A stretch of DNA of 64,000 nt from SZUA-36 sp963749115 (GTDB lineage: Bacteria; Pseudomonadota; Gammaproteobacteria; Xanthomonadales; SZUA-36). The stretch spans positions 434,001 through 498,000 of the forward strand of contig CAVVLP010000002.1 of assembly GCA_963749115.1 (NCBI GenBank), written 5' to 3'. The notes below the pieces were generated by a model. It had not been told where the DNA came from, made no database searches, and saw only the letters and a list, made by a program, of their open reading frames with translations. Made by a program: the position numbers and the translations under genes. Numbering within the stretch: the first letter of the stretch is position 1; the number at the start of each line of letters is the position of its first letter. This document shows positions 58,276-64,000 of this stretch, one piece after another.

Positions 58276-59400
58276 CTACGGTGCCAACGCCATCTGCCAA
58301 AAGCGGGTGGTCATCTCGGAGATGCCGCTGCTCTCAGCGTTAAGCAGCACTGCGATGCCGATATCATGCTGCAATGAAAATGCGACATCCGCACGAAAAC
58401 CTGAAACCCAGCCGCCGTGATAGATAAGTTGATTATCACCCAGTTGGTAAACACGCCAGCCCAGGCCGTAATGGGCTTCACTGAGCATGGTGTTCCATTG
58501 TTTGCGGTGCATTTCCCGCCGGGTTTCAACCCGGGGCTTGGCCAGGTTGCCAATCAATTCCGGCGATAGGACAGCCGGACTGCCACCCAGTTGCGCCTGT
58601 ACCCACTTGCTCATGTCCAGGATGCTGGCATTGACACCTGCGGCCGGTGCTGCACGATAGTAATTGGGTTGCACAGGGACTGTTTTCCATTGGCCCTTGC
58701 GTCTTGCGTGTGGTTTGGCATGGTTGGGGTTGTTAATAAATGCATCAAGACCCATTGACGCATTGGTCATATCGAGCGGTTTGAAAATGCGTTGTTCGAT
58801 AAGTGTTTCATAGTTCACGCTGGTGGCTTTCCAGACCACCGGATCAACCAGGCTGAAAACGCTATTCTGATAGCCGTAACATGAGCCCGGATTACACAGG
58901 TAGGGCAGGTTGGACATGCTTTTCCAGATGTTGTCCATACTTTTGCCATCTTCCAGTAGATTATCGTAGGCATGGGGTATCAGGCCGGTGCTTTGCCCCA
59001 ATAAGTGCCGGATACGAATTTGCGAGGCATCACCATCAATTTTGAAATCCGGAACATAACGGGTGACCGGGTCGTCCCAGTTAAGGGTGCCATCTTCGAC
59101 CAACAGACCGACCAACTCTGCGGCAAAGGGCTTGGAGACCGATGCGAGGCGAAAGGTGGTTTGTTGATCAATGGGACGCTTTCGGTCTGCGGTCGTGTGA
59201 CCCACGGTCGCGATATGCAGAACCCGGTCATGGCTGACGATGGCAAAAGCAGCGCCCGGATAGTTGCGGTCTGTCACCATTTGACGGAAAAAAGTCTCGT
59301 AATCTGCCGTCATCTGCAGCAATGGGTCTGCAGCGAATGCCGGTAGGCAGAAAATCTGAAAACAGGTAATTAAACTGCAACGAAATAATAATTTTTGCAT
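58276..59400 (-). CDS. Beta-lactamase-fold serine hydrolase
   Basis: A class C-like penicillin-binding-protein fold. A signal peptide (MQKLLFRCSLITCFQIFCLPAFA) precedes the SVSK motif (SxxK, Ser87 to Lys90 by this start). A YxN element is visible in YGYQNSVFS near 190, and a HxG-like motif in YHGGWVSGFRADVA close to the C-terminus. Such proteins include esterases, D-peptidases and beta-lactamases, so the substrate cannot be named. It is divergent from a bactofilin gene. Confidence 0.85.
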   Translation of the reverse strand: MQKLLFRCSLITCFQIFCLPAFAADPLLQMTADYETFFRQMVTDRNYPGAAFAIVSHDRVLHIATVGHTTADRKRPIDQQTTFRLASVSKPFAAELVGLLVEDGTLNWDDPVTRYVPDFKIDGDASQIRIRHLLGQSTGLIPHAYDNLLEDGKSMDNIWKSMSNLPYLCNPGSCYGYQNSVFSLVDPVVWKATSVNYETLIEQRIFKPLDMTNASMGLDAFINNPNHAKPHARRKGQWKTVPVQPNYYRAAPAAGVNASILDMSKWVQAQLGGSPAVLSPELIGNLAKPRVETRREMHRKQWNTMLSEAHYGLGWRVYQLGDNQLIYHGGWVSGFRADVAFSLQHDIGIAVLLNAESSGISEMTTRFWQMALAP

Positions 59401-59636
59401 AAGCCAGCGTGTCTTACATGTCATGTATCAATGGCAAGAATCCATGAGCCTTATACTCAGTGCGAGCAGAAACTACCTGGTTTGCTTGCCAAATCCGAAT
59501 CGAATACGGGATTGTAACCGTCTACGCAGTAAATTTTTTATGAAAATAGCTGTCTCGCCATAGCGATTATAGTACTCGCCCGACAATCTCTGCTAGACTA
59601 GCGAATCCCCAGTTCAGGAAGTTATTGGAAACTACC

Positions 59637-60188
59637 ATGTTTGAAAAAAGCAGAAATATCAAGGATGAACCCCAAGCCTCAAAATCACAACAGGATAATT
59701 TTGCGGTGTCTGCCAACACGTCGACCGACAGTGGAAGACCCGCTGTTATCGGTCCTGGAATTCATATCAATGGCGATATTAGCGGTGATGAGAGCCTTAT
59801 CATAGAAGGCAGGGTTGATGGAAAAGTTCGCCTGGACTCACACCAGGTTGAAGTCGGGCAGAATGGACGCGTTAATGCTGACATTACGGCCAAGGTGGTC
59901 AAGATTGCCGGTGAGGTCCGTGGTGATGTTACCGGTACGGAAAAGGTCATTATTTTGCGGTCCGGCAATGTTCGCGGCAATATTGTGGCACCTCGCATGA
60001 CACTTGAGGATGGTGCTATATTTAAAGGCAGTATCGACATGGATCCGGGCGAACCCGTCAAGGCCAGTTCTGCAGATCCGGTTAAAAAAGTTCAGGCAAA
60101 AACTGATGATAAAACCGCAGAATCACCAAAGGTCGTCGCTTCCGGCAAATCGAATGAAAGTAAAAGTTATTCATTGAATGGCGGCTGA
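59637..60188 (+). CDS. Bactofilin
   Basis: Bactofilins polymerise without nucleotide into cytoskeletal filaments that localise wall enzymes or stalk machinery. The core is a right-handed beta-helix of short hydrophobic repeats (IGPGIHINGDISGDESLIIEGRVDGKV, then VEVGQNGRVNADITAKVVKIAGEVRGDVTG) from about residue 38 to 140. Flanking N- and C-terminal tails are polar and probably disordered. The start used is MFEKSRNIKDEPQA, with a TTGGAAAC site before it. A methyltransferase-like gene starts 52 bases downstream. Confidence 0.9.
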   Translation: MFEKSRNIKDEPQASKSQQDNFAVSANTSTDSGRPAVIGPGIHINGDISGDESLIIEGRVDGKVRLDSHQVEVGQNGRVNADITAKVVKIAGEVRGDVTGTEKVIILRSGNVRGNIVAPRMTLEDGAIFKGSIDMDPGEPVKASSADPVKKVQAKTDDKTAESPKVVASGKSNESKSYSLNGG

Positions 60189-60240
60189 GATTTCTTCTCC
60201 ATCAACATGAAGCGGTATCAGTTAATAGAAGATTGGTAAA

Positions 60241-60876
60241 TTGAACAGTGTTGTTTCAGGTGCGGCGGGCGTAGGTTTTACGCCTGCTACACCGACTTTT
60301 TCACGAACCCAGCAGACCCTGTTGTTTCCGGCTCTGCTCAAGCGGATCAACCCGGACCGGCGTTTGTCTGTTCTTGAAATTGGACCGGCACTGCCCGAGA
60401 CGGTCGAGTTTTTTTCTCAATACAAATGTCGTTTGCAGTTTGCTGCAATGTATACAGATCCCATTTTGCAGATGCAGTCTGGTGAATATACCGAAGCGGA
60501 ACTCGCCGAGCACCTTGAACAAACCTTTGATTTTCCAAAGGGAACACGCTTTGACATCTGCATGTTCTGGGATTTTTTTAATTACCTCGATGACAAAGCA
60601 CTGCGGGCATTCAATACCGCAATACGACCTTACCTGCATAAGTCCACACGTGCGCATGCATTCACTGTGCGTACGTTAAATACATCGTTTTCAAATCAAC
60701 AATATGGTATTGAACAGGCCCATATGTTCAGTATCAGGCCACGCGCGGGTAAACAGGCGCGCACGACTCCGCACACACAGGCGATCCTGGTAAACCTGTT
60801 ATCTCATTTTGATATAGATCAGGGTATGTTGTTGCCGGATGGCCGCTTAGAGGTCCTGATGACTGCAAGTCTGTAG
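60241..60876 (+). CDS. Putative SAM-methyltransferase-fold protein
   Basis: The 211-residue product starts at TTG and contains a Rossmann-like core (SVLEIGPALPETVEFF, which would be the SAM motif I region, and MFWDFFNYLDDKALRAF for the acidic loop region). No clear GxGxG is present, so SAM binding is unproven. I recognise no specific family. It may be co-transcribed with the bactofilin gene and could act in envelope modification. The 3' end faces an inverted-repeat terminator. Confidence 0.5.
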   Translation: MNSVVSGAAGVGFTPATPTFSRTQQTLLFPALLKRINPDRRLSVLEIGPALPETVEFFSQYKCRLQFAAMYTDPILQMQSGEYTEAELAEHLEQTFDFPKGTRFDICMFWDFFNYLDDKALRAFNTAIRPYLHKSTRAHAFTVRTLNTSFSNQQYGIEQAHMFSIRPRAGKQARTTPHTQAILVNLLSHFDIDQGMLLPDGRLEVLMTASL

Positions 60877-60899
60877 GACCCGGCACCAGGGTTAATAAA

Positions 60900-60933
60900 A
60901 ACTGTTCCGAATGACAGTTCACCCGGAACAGTT
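60900..60933. terminator. Inverted repeat between convergent genes
   Basis: AACTGTTCCG and CGGAACAGTT form a perfect 10-bp stem around a 14-base loop, flanked by A/T-rich sequence on both sides. It lies between the methyltransferase-like gene (+) and the zinc-ribbon gene (-), as expected for a shared terminator. Confidence 0.7.
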
Positions 60934-60959
60934 ATTAAATATTAGAAAATCCAGCTTTG

Positions 60960-61331
60960 TTAACGTGCGCGTTTGAACTTGTCCCAGAAAGTTTTGCGCA
61001 CCAGGTCAGTAAATTCACCAGAATCAAGATAGGTGCCATGTCCATTGGGGCAGGACTCATAGGTAATATGTGGCTGCTCCGGATCAAATTCCTGCAGCAT
61101 GGTTTCGTCACATTCAGGACAATGGTAGTCCTTTATTGCATTTGCTTTTTTACCGACAGATTTGTCGCCGCTATCGATAATATAATCAGCCATCCAAATA
61201 TCATCACGAAGATTGCGTAATTCGTCCGGCTGGAACCAAAGACCGCCACACGAAGTACAACGATCCACTTCGATCTTGTTATAACGAACCAATTCCATTT
61301 CACCTGAGCATTTTGGGCATTGCATAACCAT
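60960..61331 (-). CDS. Zinc-ribbon protein (zf-TFIIB type)
   Basis: The 123-residue protein has two zinc ribbons. MQCPKCSGEM followed by VDRCTSCGGLWF is a TFIIB-like ribbon (CxxC...CxxC), and a second set occurs as YHCPECDETM and ESCPNGHGTYL with Cys and His. The C-terminal ends in basic residues. Family members are mostly uncharacterised and may bind RNA or DNA (inference). An AGAGGAAC ribosome site supports ATG 61331. The downstream terminator is shared with a convergent gene. Confidence 0.85.
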   Translation of the reverse strand: MVMQCPKCSGEMELVRYNKIEVDRCTSCGGLWFQPDELRNLRDDIWMADYIIDSGDKSVGKKANAIKDYHCPECDETMLQEFDPEQPHITYESCPNGHGTYLDSGEFTDLVRKTFWDKFKRAR

Positions 61332-61527
61332 CGTTCCTCTTGTTTGGTGTTGTCCGAAGGCATTGATTAATGCCCTCTGCGTGTATCTCTATTGTAGGGG
61401 CAAAAGTTCAAGAGGGTCAAACCATAGCTGGCCTTGTCCCTGATTCTTCAGTTCATCAATAGATATTTAACTGAAAATTTCTTTTCCTGGATGAAGCAGA
61501 CCGGTCATGAACAAGTGAATCTGGAAC

Positions 61528-62202
61528 TCATAACTCATAGGCCAGGATCAGTTTGCTGTCCGTTTTAGCCTTGTAGTTAAAATCCCTGGTCTCTACCAGG
61601 TAACCCTCTCTTAGGGTCTCATCGTTGCTGCGGCCTACACCGGAGGTGATAAAGGCCAGGCTTCTTCCGGGTTGGCTGATGCTCTCACCCGCGTTTACGT
61701 GTGCAACATCAATGATCGTCCGGGCAGCAAAAGTTTCATCCTGATCAGGCGGGCCACCGTAAACCCTCAAGCGTTTTCCAGCCTCGGCATGAAACATTTG
61801 ATAGGCCGCAGACTCTCCCTGGCTCTCCGGGATTACCCAAAGCTGTATCATCCGGTTTTTGAAATCATCAGGATTGATTTCGTTATGGCTGAAACCTTCA
61901 CTGCCGGCGCGTTGCACCTGTATATCATCTACCTGAAGCTCACGGCCATCTTCCAGGGAACCTTCATGCCTGATACGGCCTTCCACCATGATCGAAATTA
62001 CATCGATTTCAAGATGGGTATGCATTCGCGTGTCGCCATGCGGCAAAAAACGCGCATCTGCCAGGTAGCACAACCTGCCGATACCGGTATGGGTGCCTGC
62101 CTCCCGGCGCTGCGGAAAGATACTGGGACTCATCACCATTCGGGTTTCGCGCAGTCCGGCGAAGCCTCCACGACGAAGAGTATTCCGTTTTATGATTTTC
62201 AA
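61528..62202 (-). CDS. Pirin family cupin protein
   Basis: Two cupin beta-barrels make up the pirin fold. The N-terminal metal-site residues are in RFLPHGDTRMHTHLEIDVISIMVEGRIRHEGS (His/His...His). The C-terminal barrel starts near residue 150. The chosen start is a TTG with a GGGAG ribosome site 6 bases upstream, because no ATG is in position; a longer ORF starts 51 bases upstream. Some pirins have quercetinase activity and others act in redox regulation, so the role here is unknown. The gene is intact. Confidence 0.85.
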   Translation of the reverse strand: MKIIKRNTLRRGGFAGLRETRMVMSPSIFPQRREAGTHTGIGRLCYLADARFLPHGDTRMHTHLEIDVISIMVEGRIRHEGSLEDGRELQVDDIQVQRAGSEGFSHNEINPDDFKNRMIQLWVIPESQGESAAYQMFHAEAGKRLRVYGGPPDQDETFAARTIIDVAHVNAGESISQPGRSLAFITSGVGRSNDETLREGYLVETRDFNYKAKTDSKLILAYEL

Positions 62203-62298
62203 TTTTGACTCCCGATTTAATATTGGAAGGTTGATTGCTGACAAGCGGAGCACCTTCGTTTAGATTAGGAGAGTATAAACTCTTAGAGAATAATAAAA

Positions 62299-62382
62299 AT
62301 GATCAAGATCAAGCGACGTAATTTACTAACCGGGATGGTGGCCTGGCTGCCTTGCCATAAAAATCAAGGTTTCACCGGCTAG
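62299..62382 (+). other. Short Tat-signal-like ORF, possible remnant
   Basis: A 27-codon frame reads KIKRRNLLTGMVAWLPC, which resembles a twin-arginine signal, and ends at TAG. The rest of a protein is missing. The aldo/keto reductase downstream also starts with a Tat signal, so this may be a decayed duplicate, or chance. A near-match to the FNR box (ATGAT-N4-ATCAA) overlaps its start. The rest of the 62203-62460 gap shows nothing more. Confidence 0.3.
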
Positions 62383-62460
62383 AAAAGAGATTTTCGACTA
62401 TGTAAAACAGTCTTTTGACTGATTCAGTTTTTTTGCCTGGGTAGCAATTGGAGAAACATT

Positions 62461-63744
62461 TTGCTTAGAACACTAATCAGGAAGTTTGTAGATATTCGTG
62501 ATGATGGTGAGTTGAAAGGGCTATTAATTGCAACAGCCTATGGTTTTTTCATCATGTTTTCCTACTACATCCTGCGTGCTGTAAGGGATGAGATCTCCTC
62601 GGCAGATCGAGGTAATTTGCAGATTCTTTGGACGGCCGTGTTTTTCGTTATGATGCTGGCCGTGCCAGCCTATTCGTGGCTGGCATCCAGGTTTTCCCGC
62701 GGCGTTTTTGTGCCGCTGGCCAACCGGTTTTTTATTGCGTGCCTGGTGGTTTTCTGGGCATGTCTTGTATATATGCCGCCGGAAGCAAGGCCCTGGATTG
62801 ACCGCGTGTTCTACGTCTGGAGCAGTGTCTTTGCTTTGTTTGTGGTGACGGTGTTCTGGGGCTTCATGTCGGATTGTTTTGATAACAGCCAGGGTAAGCG
62901 TCTATTCAGTTTTATCGCTGTTGGCAGTTCCCTGGGTGGCATGGCCGGCTCTGTCGTCACTGCCGAACTGGCTGAGATTCTGCCTGTTTTTACATTGTTG
63001 TTGCTGGCCTGTATTCCACTGGAGGTTGCATCCTGGTGTGCGCGATCTCTTCACAGACGGTTTAATACCGGTTCAGTAGACATACCGGGGGAAGCGGAGA
63101 AAGTAATTGCAGGCAATGCGTGGAGTGGTATGCAGGCTGTTTTTGCATCGCGTTACCTGATGGGAATAGCAGCTTTTATCGCGTTGATGACCTTTGTATC
63201 CACCATGTTGTATTTTCAACAGGCCAGCCTGGTGGCTGATGCTTTTTCCGATCGTGGAGAAAGGAGAGCCTTTTATGCGCAGGTTGACCTGCTGGTCAGT
63301 GCGCTGACCATCATATTCCAGATTTACCTTACCGCACGTATCATCAAGTGGCTGGGTGTTGGATTGACTTTGGCGATTGTACCGGCCCTGATGGCACTGG
63401 GTTTTGTGTTACTGGGTCTTTATCCCACCCTGGCAGTGCTGGTGGTTGTGCAGGTCATTTATCGTGCCGGACGATATGGTTTGACCAAGCCAGCCCGGGA
63501 AATTTTATGGACGGTGTTGGGGCGGGAAGCAAAGTATAAATCCAAGCCTTTTCTCGATGCTGCAGTTTACCGTGGCGGCGATTTGCTGAGTGGTTGGATA
63601 TATACCGGGCTGATAGCCCTTGGGATGTCCATCGGTGCGATTGCATTGACTGCCGCACCGGTTGCCGGGCTATGGACCTTACTCGCCCTCAAACTGGGCT
63701 CAAGACAGGAAAGTATTGCGAATCAGGGAGTTGAAAAATCATGA
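62461..63744 (+). CDS. Polytopic transporter, NTP/NDP exchange (MFS-like) family
   Basis: The 427-residue protein has about 11-12 hydrophobic segments, beginning LLIATAYGFFIMFSYYILRAVRDEIS, which is typical of the ATP/ADP translocase-like group. It is usually annotated as NTP/NDP exchange transporter or MFS. The start is TTG with an AGGA-like site (GGAGAAACA) upstream. Substrate is unknown. The C-terminus overlaps the aldo/keto reductase start by ATGA, so the two genes are coupled, an unusual pairing. Confidence 0.75.
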   Translation: MLRTLIRKFVDIRDDGELKGLLIATAYGFFIMFSYYILRAVRDEISSADRGNLQILWTAVFFVMMLAVPAYSWLASRFSRGVFVPLANRFFIACLVVFWACLVYMPPEARPWIDRVFYVWSSVFALFVVTVFWGFMSDCFDNSQGKRLFSFIAVGSSLGGMAGSVVTAELAEILPVFTLLLLACIPLEVASWCARSLHRRFNTGSVDIPGEAEKVIAGNAWSGMQAVFASRYLMGIAAFIALMTFVSTMLYFQQASLVADAFSDRGERRAFYAQVDLLVSALTIIFQIYLTARIIKWLGVGLTLAIVPALMALGFVLLGLYPTLAVLVVVQVIYRAGRYGLTKPAREILWTVLGREAKYKSKPFLDAAVYRGGDLLSGWIYTGLIALGMSIGAIALTAAPVAGLWTLLALKLGSRQESIANQGVEKS

Positions 63745-64000
63745 CTATCTCAAGACGACAACTACTTAGTATCGGTGCTGGTGCAGGACTGATAGCGGCG
63801 ACCGGTCATTGGCGTCCATTGTTGGCGGACACGAAGACCAGGGTTATGACCACCATTCCTTCGAGCGGGGAACAGTTGCCTGCCGTTGGAATCGGTACCC
63901 GGGATTTCCGCTCGAATGCCAATGCGGATGATATGCAGCGCTTCAGAAAGACGCTGGAGGTATTTCATGCATCCGGTGGACGGGTCATTGATACCTCTCC
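63741..64000 (+). CDS. Aldo/keto reductase with Tat signal, partial (runs off the window)
   Basis: The first 86 codons show a twin-arginine signal (SRRQLLSIGAGAGL) followed by LPAVGIGTRDF and RVIDTS, the N-terminal motif of the aldo/keto reductase barrel, with a GIGT that would bind the NADPH nicotinamide region and an Asp near the catalytic position. The remaining barrel is beyond the window. A Tat signal on this family suggests export of a folded cofactor-bearing enzyme. It overlaps the transporter gene by four bases. Confidence 0.8.
   Translation, partial: MTISRRQLLSIGAGAGLIAATGHWRPLLADTKTRVMTTIPSSGEQLPAVGIGTRDFRSNANADDMQRFRKTLEVFHASGGRVIDTS

Noticed and set aside
60902..60917. CTGT-N8-ACAG, a LexA-type half palindrome
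   Set aside because: It lies inside the inverted repeat between two convergent genes and not at a promoter, so it is better explained by the terminator stem.
62299..62312. Near-match to an FNR box (ATGAT-N4-ATCAA)
   Set aside because: One half-site lacks the leading T and it overlaps a putative start codon; too weak to call.

Overview
The window reads as chromosomal DNA of a free-living gammaproteobacterium of moderate GC content. The tRNA genes match gammaproteobacterial sequences and carry encoded CCA ends. The housekeeping set (mfd with csiV, dusB, rsgA opposite orn, yajQ, DUF1249, ygiQ, moaA/D/E/C) is typical of that class. I cannot name a genus. No transposase, integrase, phage gene, CRISPR array or replication origin is visible.

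Layout. 0-2.5 kb: a large Cys-rich type IV prepilin-like gene ends at a probable breakpoint (hairpin repeat plus the 3' remnant of another gene), followed by a frameshifted omega-amidase-type hydrolase. 2.5-4.7 kb: a two-gene unit of a DUF6394 membrane protein and a K+ channel with RCK domains. 4.8-15.7 kb: a tight minus-strand run traB-like, dusB, DUF349, nhaC-like, mfd, csiV, with two TAATG stop/start overlaps. 15.8-17.8 kb: a small exported protein, and rsgA divergent from orn. 17.8-18.3 kb: two composite palindromic elements sharing a core but not their arms. 18.3-23.2 kb: DUF885 and M20 hydrolases and a HerA-like ATPase. 23.3-26.5 kb: YpfJ-type metallopeptidase, DUF3300 and DUF2950. 26.6-30.7 kb: 2-oxoacid:ferredoxin oxidoreductase alpha/beta with a ferritin-like protein, a perfect FNR-type box and an exported rhodanese. 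30.9-38.2 kb: ygiQ, a flavoprotein, cyclopropane-fatty-acid synthase, zinc alcohol dehydrogenase and a secreted protein ending in an IFADGFE-type motif. 38.3-38.7 kb: tRNA-Ala, tRNA-Glu and tRNA-Ser. 39.5-45.9 kb: TSUP exporter, moaA-moaD-moaE-sufU facing a galE-ade-moaC-moeB operon. 46-47 kb: rfbB. 47.1-52.2 kb: an aromatic amino acid cluster tpl-hppD-VOC-tnaA with a divergent Lrp/AsnC regulator and palindromic operator candidates. 52.4-64 kb: M28 and M3 peptidases, csp, yajQ, a beta-lactamase-fold hydrolase, bactofilin, a zinc-ribbon protein, pirin, a nucleotide-transporter-like membrane protein and a truncated Tat-exported aldo/keto reductase.

How the genes fit together. The most distinctive system is the 47-52 kb cluster. 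It places tyrosine phenol-lyase, tryptophanase, 4-hydroxyphenylpyruvate dioxygenase and a small VOC enzyme in one putative operon, opposite a likely amino-acid-sensing regulator. KorAB plus ferritin, an FNR box and molybdenum-cofactor genes suggest a facultative or microaerobic life.

Caution: thirteen genes are interrupted by one or more single-base frame changes or, in one case, one in-frame stop. In nearly all of them the rest of the protein reads on collinearly in another frame. Several lesions sit at homopolymers, so assembly error is the leading explanation. Those genes are given as one joined span with the break noted.
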